This document shows positions 8,028-14,500 of a stretch of DNA of 21,634 nucleotides, piece after piece. The translations under genes were made by a program, and so were the position numbers. A model generated the notes under the pieces. The model was not told where the DNA came from. It worked only from the letters and a program-made list of their open reading frames with translations, and made no database searches. How positions within the stretch are numbered: the stretch's first letter is position 1; every line of letters starts with the position of its first letter. Source of the DNA: a virus; the IMG/VR virus record IMGVR_UViG_3300025313_000130, positions 1-21,634 of that record. One strand, 5' to 3'.

Positions 8028-8050
8028 GGGGGTTGAAACACACCCCCTTT
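8028..8050 (+). terminator. G5/C5 hairpin after the capsid gene
   Basis: GGGGGT (8028-8033) pairs with ACCCCC (8042-8047) around an 8-nt loop, with only TTT afterwards. The U-run is too short for a strong terminator. It may be a partial terminator or a 3'-end stabiliser for the abundant capsid message. Confidence 0.45.
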
Positions 8051-8075
8051 ACCATAATCAAGGAGGTAAAAGACC

Positions 8076-8525
8076 ATGAAGGATTTATACAGTAAAATCA
8101 AAGTAGTCAAAGTCTACGCGCCGATTCTGGTGCTTGACGCTACCGTGCCTGCTGCGGTTGAGGTCGATCTTAAAGGCTTCAATTCGGCGGTTATCGAAAT
8201 CAGTAATGCCGAGAAGCCCGTGGGTGATACTGGCACGATCACGATTTCCCTTTCCCACGCGGATGATGACGGAACTGGCACGGCGGGTTCGTACTCTGAT
8301 TGCACCATCAATGATGTGAATGTCCCTACCACTGTCACGACTATCACTTCCGGGGTTATCTTCACCTTGGCTACGGCACTTCAGGTAGCGGCGGTAACTC
8401 AGGTCGGCTATGTCGGTGGCAAGCGGTTCATCAAACTGACCACGGCTGAGGCTAATGCCAACACGACCGGTACTATAATCGGCGTGAATGTAATCAAGGG
8501 TGATGCGGAAAACCCGCTGGTGTAA
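8076..8525 (+). CDS. Putative capsid decoration (head auxiliary) protein
   Basis: The 149-residue protein is beta-rich, with high Thr/Val/Ala/Gly content and almost no Cys. It has the pattern of small proteins often found right after the capsid gene of siphoviruses: a MKDLYSKIKVVKVYAPIL opening, a strand-forming LKGFNSAVIEISN, then TGTITISLSHADDDGTGT..GSYSD, and finally GYVGGKRFIKLTTAEA. Such proteins are thought to decorate or stabilise the capsid surface; this is family-level inference. AGGAGG at 8061-8066 sets the start. The same YxGxKRxI(K/R) and GxYxD pattern recurs inside the connector at 13032-14198, which suggests a shared domain. It is followed by a hairpin and then an HNH insertion. 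Confidence 0.75.
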   Translation: MKDLYSKIKVVKVYAPILVLDATVPAAVEVDLKGFNSAVIEISNAEKPVGDTGTITISLSHADDDGTGTAGSYSDCTINDVNVPTTVTTITSGVIFTLATALQVAAVTQVGYVGGKRFIKLTTAEANANTTGTIIGVNVIKGDAENPLV

Positions 8526-8540
8526 TTTAACCCCAAAATT

Positions 8541-8570
8541 CCTCTCCGGTGCGTGTTAAGGCCGGGGAGG
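8541..8570 (+). other. Strong hairpin overlapping the ribosome binding site of an HNH gene
   Basis: CCTCTCCGG (8541-8549) pairs with CCGGGGAGG (8562-8570): nine base pairs, one a G-U, around a 12-nt loop. There is no U-run, so it is not a standard terminator. The right arm contains the GGGGAGG that would serve the TTG start at 8578, so the fold would hide that site. Confidence 0.55.
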
Positions 8571-8577
8571 AAAGTAA

Positions 8578-9153
8578 TTGGGTAGGAACAAAATCATGGA
8601 AGATAAAAAAGAGATCGCCCGAATCAGAGCAACTAAGTGGTACTACGATAACCTTGATCGGGCGGTCATCGCAAGGAAGGCTTGGTATTTAAGGAATAAA
8701 GAGAAAATGCGTGAATATAACCTTGGATATAGAGCCGCTCACCATGATGAAATTTTACAATTTGATAGGTATCGCTCAAAAACAGAGGAGCGTAAGACGC
8801 AAAGCAGAGAATGCTTAGCGAAACATCCAGAAAAGAATAGAGCGAGAGTCAAGAAATGGGCGGAGGATAATCCAGAACGGGCGGCAATAGCCCAGCGTCA
8901 AACCCAAGAGAAGAGGCGGGCGAGAATGCGAAACGTTCCTTATGAGAAGATAGATAGAGAAGAAATCTATCAGAAAGATGGGATGATTTGCGGTATTTGC
9001 GGGAAACCACTGGAGAGGTCCGATTTTACAGTAGATCACATTATCCCCATTTCTAAGGGAGGTGGCCATGTCTTTGGTAATGTCCACTCAGCGCATAGAA
9101 TTTGTAATATTAGGCGCGGTACTAAACCCCTCGACTTTCTTTATTCACTTTAG
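8578..9153 (+). CDS. HNH endonuclease inserted between head genes
   Basis: The protein has up to 191 residues. It has a long, highly basic helical N-terminus containing NPERAA-type repeats (for example ENAEDNPERAA-like at about 95-103), then a C-terminal HNH domain: C138/C141 knuckle, VDHIIPISKGGG with D153-H154, N168, H173 and C176. The basic region is typical of free-standing HNH nucleases that act as homing-type selfish genes in phages. It lies between the decoration protein and a fibre-like gene, a place where an unrelated gene is not expected. The start is uncertain: TTG at 8578 has an excellent GGGGAGG seven bases upstream, but that site is inside a hairpin; an in-frame ATG at 8596 has a weaker AGG. 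Catalytic residues look intact. Confidence 0.85.
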   Translation: MGRNKIMEDKKEIARIRATKWYYDNLDRAVIARKAWYLRNKEKMREYNLGYRAAHHDEILQFDRYRSKTEERKTQSRECLAKHPEKNRARVKKWAEDNPERAAIAQRQTQEKRRARMRNVPYEKIDREEIYQKDGMICGICGKPLERSDFTVDHIIPISKGGGHVFGNVHSAHRICNIRRGTKPLDFLYSL

Positions 9154-9171
9154 TCTATGGAGGATTTTATT

Positions 9172-10053
9172 ATGGCAGTAGACCCTACTTATGTATCCAA
9201 AGTTTATAAGAAATCAGGCGGCGATGAGATGGTTGTCGCTTCTGGTGGAGTTATCACATTGCAGTCCGGTGCATCTCTTGTTGCGGAGTCGGGTTCAACT
9301 CTTGACCTTCCTGATATTTCTGTTGCGGTTGGTGATCTTGGTCTTGCAGTCGGGAGTATCATTATCGGCACTACTGGTGCAAAGGGTGTAGCTCTTGATG
9401 CCAAGGCTGACGGCGCAATCCTTATTGGCAACGGCACCACGGCAGCCATGCAGACACTTGATACTGATGTCACCATGACCAATACCGGTGCAGTCACCAT
9501 AGCTAACGATGCCGTTACATACGCCAAGATTCAGAACGTGTCGAACACGGACAGAATCCTTGGGCGGGATACGGCGGCAGCGGGAGACATAGAGGAGCTT
9601 ACCCTTAGTGGCGGCTTGGAATTCACAGGCGCAGGTGGAATACGCATTGCGGATGCAGGCGTAACCTCAGCCAAACTCGCCAACGGTGCCGGCGTAGCAG
9701 CTCTTCTGACGGCAGGTCTTGGTGGTTCAACATCAGTAACCAAGACTTCTGCGGCGACGACAACCGTGGTGGCGTTGAACGCTGCTAAGGCACGTGCTTG
9801 CCTCGTCTTGGTAGTAGTTGACGAAACCTATGCGGTCGGGACAGGCACGCTTCCCACCGTTAAGATCGGCGAGACAGACCAGATCGAATTGTGCATGGCG
9901 GCGACCGTGCTCGATACTGAAGCGGCAGGCACCGTGCTTGCTTTTGCGTTTACGAATACGGCAAATAAGGCGATTATCGTCACGACTACGGCGGCAATTG
10001 GAAACTCCACGGGCGGATGCTCAATCACCGTGTTGGCTATACCGACGACTTAA
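9172..10053 (+). CDS. Fibre-like or head-decoration structural protein
   Basis: The 293-residue protein is low in charge and very rich in Thr, Ala, Gly and Val, as in phage fibres. Residues 20-45 form short strand repeats (GGVITLQSGASLVAESG). The middle holds fibre phrases: DTDVTMTNTGAVTIANDAVTYAKIQNVS (about 97-124), TDRILGRDTAAAGDIEELTL (127-145) and GGLEFTGAGGIRIADAGVT (147-165). A C-terminal beta domain of about 100 residues ends AIPTT. The role is probably a surface fibre attached to the head, judged by its place in the head cluster. The start is ATG 9172, since GGAGG at 9159-9163 is eight bases upstream; an earlier in-frame ATG at 9157 overlaps that site. A terminator follows. Exact attachment point unknown. 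Confidence 0.75.
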   Translation: MAVDPTYVSKVYKKSGGDEMVVASGGVITLQSGASLVAESGSTLDLPDISVAVGDLGLAVGSIIIGTTGAKGVALDAKADGAILIGNGTTAAMQTLDTDVTMTNTGAVTIANDAVTYAKIQNVSNTDRILGRDTAAAGDIEELTLSGGLEFTGAGGIRIADAGVTSAKLANGAGVAALLTAGLGGSTSVTKTSAATTTVVALNAAKARACLVLVVVDETYAVGTGTLPTVKIGETDQIELCMAATVLDTEAAGTVLAFAFTNTANKAIIVTTTAAIGNSTGGCSITVLAIPTT

Positions 10054-10061
10054 CCCCTTTC

Positions 10062-10101
10062 AGATGGGGATATTTGCCCGGCCCCATCTTTTAATTTAAT
10101 T
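10062..10101 (+). terminator. Rho-independent terminator
   Basis: AGATGGGG (10062-10069) pairs perfectly with CCCCATCT (10082-10089) over a 12-nt loop, and a T-rich run TTTTAATTTAATTTTT follows. It lies just after the fibre-like gene. No strong promoter is visible before the next gene at 10137, so readthrough or antitermination is implied. Confidence 0.7.
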
Positions 10102-10136
10102 TTTAACCTGATACCCGAAAAAGGAGGGTTATCAAA

Positions 10137-10679
10137 ATGACAGTTCAAGCAATCGGCGCAATGAACAACCGCTTCATTGTGCATTCTTCAGATACCAAGC
10201 CAACAGATGCAAATAACGGTGCTACTTGTTTTGAGTGGAATACCGGGTTGATGTTTATTTACAATGGATATGCGTGGATACCGAAATCCACCATCCCCGA
10301 CCAGACTATCAATTACAAGCAAATCTCTCTCAATCAGGCGGCTGCTGTTTATGATGTGATGACAGCCACCGCCCAAGCACTCTTCATCGACGCTGTGATA
10401 GTGAGTGTCCCCGACGATCTTCATTCAGTAGCTACCTTCACCGGCATCAGTGTCCAGACCGACGATGTGGCCCCTATTGTACTCTGTTCCAGCACCGTAG
10501 CGGCCAAGGCTAACTTAACCGGTAATTTCTATTCCGTCTACCGTGGCCCATCAGTAACCGCCGCTACCAAGAAAGTCCAGTTGACCATAGCCGGTGCGAC
10601 TGCCGGTGCGGGTAAAGTTGCGGATATAACAGTCATGTGGCGACCATTAGTAGCTGGCGGATATATGCTTAACGCTTAA
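10137..10679 (+). CDS. Beta-rich structural protein, unknown role
   Basis: The 180-residue protein opens with NRFIVHSSDTKPTDANNGATCFEWNTGLMFIYNGYAWIP (about 11-49). This pattern (Pro-Thr, Gly, aromatic-rich NGxAW) is common in small beta-domains of phage fibres and decoration proteins. The C-terminal half is Thr/Val/Ala-rich with repeated strands and ends in a WRPL.AGGYML tail. AGGAGGG at about 10122-10128 marks the start. It follows the fibre-like gene across a terminator, so the two may form part of the same external structure. It carries no catalytic motif and no membrane segment. I infer a virion surface protein; no specific family can be named. Confidence 0.65.
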   Translation: MTVQAIGAMNNRFIVHSSDTKPTDANNGATCFEWNTGLMFIYNGYAWIPKSTIPDQTINYKQISLNQAAAVYDVMTATAQALFIDAVIVSVPDDLHSVATFTGISVQTDDVAPIVLCSSTVAAKANLTGNFYSVYRGPSVTAATKKVQLTIAGATAGAGKVADITVMWRPLVAGGYMLNA

Positions 10680-10719
10680 AGATTTGAACTCTGCCCATTA
10701 AAAAGAGGAGGACGGGAGG

Positions 10720-11040
10720 ATGGTTGAAAGAAAACACCACAGCTTTACGGAAGTAGATTCTGCGTGTGATGAAGTTATCGACAAGAGTGGCCGTGAGACT
10801 GTTGTCAGATTAAGTCTCTATGCTGTTTTAGGTTTTCTGGTGTTGATCTTTTCGGTCGTTATCGGTTTCCTTTTTTCCGCTAATGCCCAGCGCGACGGTA
10901 ACGACAGGATGATACGAGATCGGGTGATAGTCTTGGAAAGCAAGTTTGATACTATAAACAACGGCATAGTTGATTTAAAGGCGTCAATGAATAGTGTTGC
11001 GGCAGCGCTACAGGAGCATGAACGGCAGACACGAAAATGA
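10720..11040 (+). CDS. Single-TM coiled-coil protein, start of lysis-like cassette
   Basis: The 106-residue protein has a charged N-terminal 30 residues, one long transmembrane helix at about 32-54 (LSLYAVLGFLVLIFSVVIGF and a short extension), and a charged helical C-terminus (60-102) with a heptad-like pattern that suggests a coiled coil. This topology is typical of small membrane proteins in lysis cassettes, such as hemolysin XhlA-like proteins or inner-membrane spanins. AGGAGG at 10706-10711 is eight bases upstream of the ATG. The stop overlaps the next tiny gene by ATGA. I would call it a lysis-associated membrane protein with moderate confidence; no signal peptidase or lipobox site is visible. 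Confidence 0.65.
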   Translation: MVERKHHSFTEVDSACDEVIDKSGRETVVRLSLYAVLGFLVLIFSVVIGFLFSANAQRDGNDRMIRDRVIVLESKFDTINNGIVDLKASMNSVAAALQEHERQTRK

Positions 11041-11216
11041 CTACCTGCGAATATTGCAAATCGGAGAATGTGGGCCATGCGATAGGGATGTATTTTGTCG
11101 CTTATGAATGCTGCAATTGTCAGCATCAATGGATAGAACATTTTCCGATTACTACGGATCAGGAAGAAATTAAGTATTGCAATAAAATGAATAAAAAAAA
11201 TGAAATTACAAATTAA
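11037..11216 (+). CDS. Tiny zinc-ribbon protein (59 residues)
   Basis: The start ATG overlaps the preceding stop (ATGA), so it is read in the same operon. The 59-residue protein has two Cys pairs, C4/C7 (CEYC) and C25/C28 (CCNC, with an extra C26), spaced as in a four-Cys zinc ribbon, plus His in the linker. It is mostly polar and ends in a Lys/Asn-rich tail. The ribosome binding site is weak, but coupling explains translation. Its 3' end overlaps the DUF5675-like gene by 17 bases. Function unknown; a small metal-binding protein that binds nucleic acid or a partner is the simplest reading. It is easily missed because of its length. Confidence 0.6.
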   Translation: MTTCEYCKSENVGHAIGMYFVAYECCNCQHQWIEHFPITTDQEEIKYCNKMNKKNEITN

Positions 11217-11619
11217 ACGTCGGGCTTCAACCGATCAAGGGACATTTGGAGTGCTACTTTATGATTCGATATTTTTCTGCTATACGGGCGAGCTTCCTTG
11301 GAAAGGCAATCAACAAGGAATATCTTGCATCCCTGAGGGTAATTACGTTGTTGAACCGTGGAATAGCAAAAAGTTTCCCAACACCTACCACGTTAAGAAT
11401 GTACCAAATCGTGAAGCTATCCTCATTCATACGGGGAATCTTTGCGGTGATAAAAGTAAAAATTATCTATCGCATGTTTTGGGTTGTATCCTTGTTGGTG
11501 AAAAAACTGGTACGGTTAGGAACCAAAAAGCGGTATTGTTATCTGTAGTTGCGATGAGGCATCTACGAGAATTAATAGGTAGGGAAAGCTTTAACTTGGA
11601 GGTATCATGGGCGCAATAG
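11200..11619 (+). CDS. DUF5675-like protein in lysis-like cassette
   Basis: The 139-residue protein matches the DUF5675 pattern: a short N-terminal strand pair (IKRRASTDQGTFGVLLYDSIFFCYTGELP), an IPEGNYVVEPW motif (44-54), ILIHTGN (74-80, H77) and LSHVLGCILVG (90-100, G95-C96). DUF5675 proteins are common in phages and their biochemical role is not established. The H..GN...GC arrangement recalls the active site of L,D-transpeptidases, but this is speculation. It lies next to a holin and a TM protein, where an endolysin is usually expected. Start at 11200 has no clear ribosome binding site and overlaps the previous gene by 17 bases, so coupling is likely. Confidence 0.75.
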   Translation: MKLQIKRRASTDQGTFGVLLYDSIFFCYTGELPWKGNQQGISCIPEGNYVVEPWNSKKFPNTYHVKNVPNREAILIHTGNLCGDKSKNYLSHVLGCILVGEKTGTVRNQKAVLLSVVAMRHLRELIGRESFNLEVSWAQ

Positions 11620-12182
11620 TAGGGTTCCTAAGCAGTGCAGCATTTGGCGGCGTTACAGGTCTGCTTGGTACATTAATCGGTAAGGTAGGTGACTACTTTA
11701 CCCTTAAACAAAAGAACGCCTTTGATCTTGCCATGCGGGATAAAGACATGGCTATCGCACAGATTGAAGCTGCTAAAGAAGTTACTATAGCGCAAGATAC
11801 CAATTACGCTAATCGTGAGATAGCAGAAGCTAAAATGATCGAAGTTACCCAGTCTGCATCCTATGAAGCTGATAAGGCTGAATATTTAACTCACGACATT
11901 ATCGAACATGCGCCTACTTGGGCATCAGGGATAATCTCAATCGGGTTGGGGATGGTTGACTTCGTGCGTGGGATGACGAGGCCAGGGATAACATTCTACC
12001 TCTGTGTCTTAACTACCTTAATGTATTTCCAGATGGAGAAGATAGTCGCAATGTCTCAATCCCCGGCATTCACACCTGCCGATGCGGTTAAGATAATTGT
12101 GTTAATAGTTGATGCTGTGATATATCTTGCTACAGTGTGTGTTACTTGGTGGTTCGGTTCTAGACCTCAATCTAAAAAATAA
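11607..12182 (+). CDS. Holin, 3-TM type (GTA holin-like)
   Basis: A holin forms the membrane holes that allow lysis. The 191-residue protein has an N-terminal Gly-zipper segment (1-28), a long charged helix (about 35-100), and hydrophobic helices at about 106-121, 125-142 and 161-182. The motif RGMTRPGIT (121-129) and the C-terminal WWFGSR (181-186) match the 3-TM holin family found in gene-transfer agents and related phages (PF11351-like). GGAGG at 11598-11602 precedes the ATG, and the start overlaps the DUF5675-like gene by 13 bases. The holin call is based on family motifs plus position in the lysis-like cassette; it has not been shown to lyse cells. Confidence 0.75.
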   Translation: MGAIVGFLSSAAFGGVTGLLGTLIGKVGDYFTLKQKNAFDLAMRDKDMAIAQIEAAKEVTIAQDTNYANREIAEAKMIEVTQSASYEADKAEYLTHDIIEHAPTWASGIISIGLGMVDFVRGMTRPGITFYLCVLTTLMYFQMEKIVAMSQSPAFTPADAVKIIVLIVDAVIYLATVCVTWWFGSRPQSKK

Positions 12183-12197
12183 AAGGAGATATTCAAA

Positions 12198-12281
12198 ATG
12201 GCTAAAACAGGTAAGGTAAATCAAATAGCAGATGCTAAGAAAACTAAGAAGCAGAAGGCTAAGCCGAAGAAGAAAAAGTAA
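12198..12281 (+). CDS. 27-residue lysine-rich peptide
   Basis: The reading frame begins MAKTGKVNQIADAKK and ends in a run of Lys with one Pro (KPKKKK), 27 residues in all, about half of them Lys. AAGGAG at about 12183-12188 gives a good ribosome binding site, and it follows the holin gene with 15 bases between. Peptides of this kind are seen near lysis or structural genes of phages, often uncalled. A nucleic-acid- or membrane-binding role is possible; none is established. Confidence 0.5.
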   Translation: MAKTGKVNQIADAKKTKKQKAKPKKKK

Positions 12282-12288
12282 TTAAAAT

Positions 12289-12366
12289 ACCCGCCCACCT
12301 CTCTCGGTAACTATATGCCGCGACAGTAGGCAAATAAAGATGATGTGCAAATGGCGGGTTCTTAAA
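12289..12366 (+). terminator. Possible long-loop terminator after the holin/Lys-rich peptide
   Basis: ACCCGCC (12289-12295) and GGCGGGT (12353-12359) are perfect complements, separated by 57 bases, followed by TTCTTAAAAAATT. The loop is long and the downstream T content modest. It sits immediately upstream of the inserted HNH-AP2 gene. A split or interrupted terminator is possible; I would not rely on it. Confidence 0.3.
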
Positions 12367-12381
12367 AAATTAAGAAGGGAA

Positions 12382-12864
12382 ATGATTGTGATAGAAAATA
12401 AAGTTGTTTCAATTGCATTGCCAAACGGATTAGAGACTATCATTGATAGTGAAGACTATAATCTTGTTAAGACTTTAAGGTGGCATTTGACTGGTTGGGG
12501 TTATGTTCAGTGGAGCAATAAACGCATGGGGAAATTTATTTTGCTACATAGATTAATAATGAATGCTCCGATAGGGATGGAAGTAGATCATATTAATCAA
12601 AATAAACTTGATAATAGACGGTGCAATCTTAGAGTTGTCACAAGACAACAAAATGAATGCAATAAACCAATTGGATGTACAAACACAAGTGGATATAAAG
12701 GGGTTTCTTATCATAATAGAGACCGAGTTTGGAGAGCTAAGATTCGGGACAATGGCAGAGAAATATATATTGGTGCATACAAAACGCCCGTTGATGCAGC
12801 AATAGCATATAATAAAAAAGCAATAGAGATAAATGGAGAATATGCTTTTCTAAATAATGTATAA
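12382..12864 (+). CDS. HNH-AP2 homing-type endonuclease
   Basis: The 160-residue protein has an N-terminal HNH_3-type domain, with HR at 56-57, VDHINQNKLDNRRCNLR (D69-H70, D77, N82) and the RCNLRVVTRQQN motif, followed by an AP2 DNA-binding domain (about 103-155: GYKGVSYHNRDRVWRAKIRDN and IGAYKTPVDAAIAYNKKAIE). This combination is the classic free-standing homing endonuclease of phages. The start is ATG 12382, with AAGAAGGGA just upstream; an upstream ATG at 12340 is in frame but lacks a ribosome binding site. It is notably more AT-rich than its neighbours, which suggests recent transfer. It separates the lysis-like genes from the neck genes. The active-site residues look intact. Confidence 0.9.
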   Translation: MIVIENKVVSIALPNGLETIIDSEDYNLVKTLRWHLTGWGYVQWSNKRMGKFILLHRLIMNAPIGMEVDHINQNKLDNRRCNLRVVTRQQNECNKPIGCTNTSGYKGVSYHNRDRVWRAKIRDNGREIYIGAYKTPVDAAIAYNKKAIEINGEYAFLNNV

Positions 12865-12904
12865 AATAATCCCGAAACAGGACAATGCGAAATCCGAGGG
12901 GTTT

Positions 12905-12933
12905 TTGAAATAAATAGATGCAATATCTTTAAT
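12905..12933 (+). promoter_or_regulatory. Candidate sigma70 promoter for the neck gene block
   Basis: TTGAAA (12905-12910, 5 of 6 to TTGACA) and TTTAAT (12928-12933, 5 of 6 to TATAAT) are separated by exactly 17 bases. It lies after the homing nuclease and about 100 bases before the connector ATG at 13032. It is the best promoter-like pair I found in the window. Confidence 0.5.
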
Positions 12934-12950
12934 TATAGTGTAGATGTAAG

Positions 12951-13028
12951 GTGAAAAGAGACCGTAGTGGCGGCGGACGCCAAAGGCGGCATGACGCGCC
13001 GACACGCAGGGAACGCAATGAGGTGTAA
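12951..13028 (+). CDS. Possible 25-residue arginine-rich peptide
   Basis: A GTG-started frame encodes a 25-residue peptide beginning with KRDRSGGGRQRRHD and ending in RRERNEV, about a third Arg. It overlaps the ribosome binding site region of the connector gene (GAGGTG at 13020-13025), so it could couple translation. The upstream signal is only TAAGG. It lies in a GC-rich block. It may not be a real gene; the composition is simply striking. Confidence 0.25.
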   Translation: MKRDRSGGGRQRRHDAPTRRERNEV

Positions 13029-13031
13029 GCC

Positions 13032-14198
13032 ATGATCGTAAAAGTGTACTCTGAACCGAGTTTGGAGCCCGTGACATTGGCCGAACTGAAGGTAGCCCTC
13101 AATATCGACAGTGGCACTTTCGACGGCAATCTCACCTTAACACAGTGCCTTGCTTATGGTTCAAAGGCAATAACAACAGCATATACTCACCTCGGAACAG
13201 GGGTAGATGTCTTAGGGAAACAGGCCGAAGTCCTTCTCCATTGCGGCACTAATGCGGCCACAGGCACCAATGACACCAAAATTCAAGAATGTGATACCTT
13301 AGCGGGAACCTACACCGATTGGGCAACTGGTGCATTTGACCAAGTTACCACCACCAACGACAATGCGGATTTTAAGAAGGTTTATACCGGATCGAAACGC
13401 TATATCAGGACGGCATCAAAAGTTCTATTGGCGGCCTGTGAATTTGGGACTTCGATTCTCACCAATGCGCCACAAGTGTCCGATGATGATCTTTTAACAG
13501 ACCTGATTGAAGCAGCGCGTAGAGATGTTGAAAATGATACTTCCCGAAAACTTGTTACACAAACCATTGATTACTTCCCGAAGGATTGGCCTTCTGGTGA
13601 TAGAATCAAGATTCCATACGGGAATCTCCAATCTGTTTCTTTTATCAAATGGCGTGATACCGATGGTGTGGAAACGAATTTGACGAAAGCTATTACGGCA
13701 TTTGCGGCTTCTTCCGTCACTCCTCTTACAAAAACCCAAGTGACGTCTGCCGCTCATGGATTTGCTGATGACGATATTATCAATATTGATGGAACCACAA
13801 GCTATGACGGAGCATGGGTAGTCTCGAACGTTACTACGAACACTTTTGACATAACAATAGTGTTCGTAGCGGATGATGCAACTGGAACCGCAACGGAAGA
13901 CTATGTAGTTGAGACAAATGGTGCTCAGTGTGGGTTTGTGGTGTTACCGTATAGCGGGACTTGGCCAACGGGTACTCTTCATCCAAGTAACCCAATAACT
14001 ATTCGTTACATCTGTGGATACGGTGCTACGGCCTCAAGTGTCCCTGTGACTGCTCGCCAAGCTATAAAAGCCAGATGCGTCAACCTCTATGCAAACCGTG
14101 GCGATGATGTGATTGGAGTAAATACTGTGAATTATGATAAAACTTACGATAGACTTGTGGGATCAGTTGGTAGGCTTTTTGATATGGACTTCCTATAA
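13032..14198 (+). CDS. Head-tail connector (gp6-like) with two inserted beta domains
   Basis: The ring protein that extends the portal. The core is a gp6-like connector: an N-terminal YSEPSLEPVTLAELKVALNID (about 6-26), then DDLLTDLIEAARRDVENDTSRKLVTQTIDYF (about 151-182), FPKDWPSGDRIKIPYGNLQSVSF (182-204), and a C-terminal helical part (VPVTARQAIKARCVNLYANRGD, 337-358). Typical relatives have about 100-200 residues; this has 388. Two insertions account for the excess: residues about 27-148, with ECDTLAGTYTDW and YTGSKRYIRTASK, and about 222-290, with VTSAAHGFADDDIINIDG and FVADDATGT, a beta domain common in phage fibres. The first resembles the decoration protein at 8076. GAGGTG at 13020-13025 precedes the start, and the stop overlaps the next gene by one base. 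The core call is strong; the insertion reading is by pattern only. Confidence 0.85.
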   Translation: MIVKVYSEPSLEPVTLAELKVALNIDSGTFDGNLTLTQCLAYGSKAITTAYTHLGTGVDVLGKQAEVLLHCGTNAATGTNDTKIQECDTLAGTYTDWATGAFDQVTTTNDNADFKKVYTGSKRYIRTASKVLLAACEFGTSILTNAPQVSDDDLLTDLIEAARRDVENDTSRKLVTQTIDYFPKDWPSGDRIKIPYGNLQSVSFIKWRDTDGVETNLTKAITAFAASSVTPLTKTQVTSAAHGFADDDIINIDGTTSYDGAWVVSNVTTNTFDITIVFVADDATGTATEDYVVETNGAQCGFVVLPYSGTWPTGTLHPSNPITIRYICGYGATASSVPVTARQAIKARCVNLYANRGDDVIGVNTVNYDKTYDRLVGSVGRLFDMDFL

Positions 14199-14500
14199 TG
14201 AGAACGGGTGATTTAAATCATACACTTTTGTTCCAGGCTCCTTCCGGCTCCCCGGTGACATGGACAACCATATTCACTGCTAAGGGTGCGGTGTGGCCTT
14301 TATCCTCAGCCGAGTCCATCCAATCTCTCGCCTTGGGTGGCACCATCACCGGCAAGATTCGTATTCGCTACCGGCCTGTGAGCATTAAACCAACGTGGCG
14401 AGTGACTTGCGGCAGTACAATATATTCAATAGTTGGGCCGCCGATTAATGTGAGTGGTAACAACACATACCTGGAATTACGGGTCAAGGAGGCTGTGTAA
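14198..14500 (+). CDS. Head closure / head-tail joining protein
   Basis: The 100-residue protein has the head-tail joining pattern (phage_H_T_join, SPP1 gp16-like): an N-terminal MRTGDLNHTLLFQAPSGSP, then WTTIFTAKGAVWPLSSAE (22-39), GKIRIRYRP (52-60) and a final strand TYLELRVKEA. Such proteins form the ring that seals the DNA-filled head between connector and tail. Length is normal. It starts inside the connector stop (TAATG) and abuts the next gene, consistent with coupled translation of neck proteins in fixed ratio. Identity is good on pattern and order. Confidence 0.85.
   Translation: MRTGDLNHTLLFQAPSGSPVTWTTIFTAKGAVWPLSSAESIQSLALGGTITGKIRIRYRPVSIKPTWRVTCGSTIYSIVGPPINVSGNNTYLELRVKEAV

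Larger units (their letters stand above)
12865..13031. other. Intergenic region: AT-rich promoter half and GC-rich half
   Basis: The first part (12865-12950) is AT-rich and holds a promoter candidate (12905-12933) preceded by a weak stem AATCCC (12868-12873) with GGGGTT (12898-12903) and a T-run. The second part (12961-13020) is GC-rich, contains a CGCC-AAA-GGCG stem (12978-12988) and a 25-codon Arg-rich reading frame listed separately. Few phage genes in this window have such a long leader. Confidence 0.6.

Noticed and set aside
12868-12906. Terminator after the HNH-AP2 gene
   Set aside because: Only a 6-pair outer stem with a 24-nt loop; its T-run overlaps the -35 box of the promoter candidate. 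Not strong enough to list separately.
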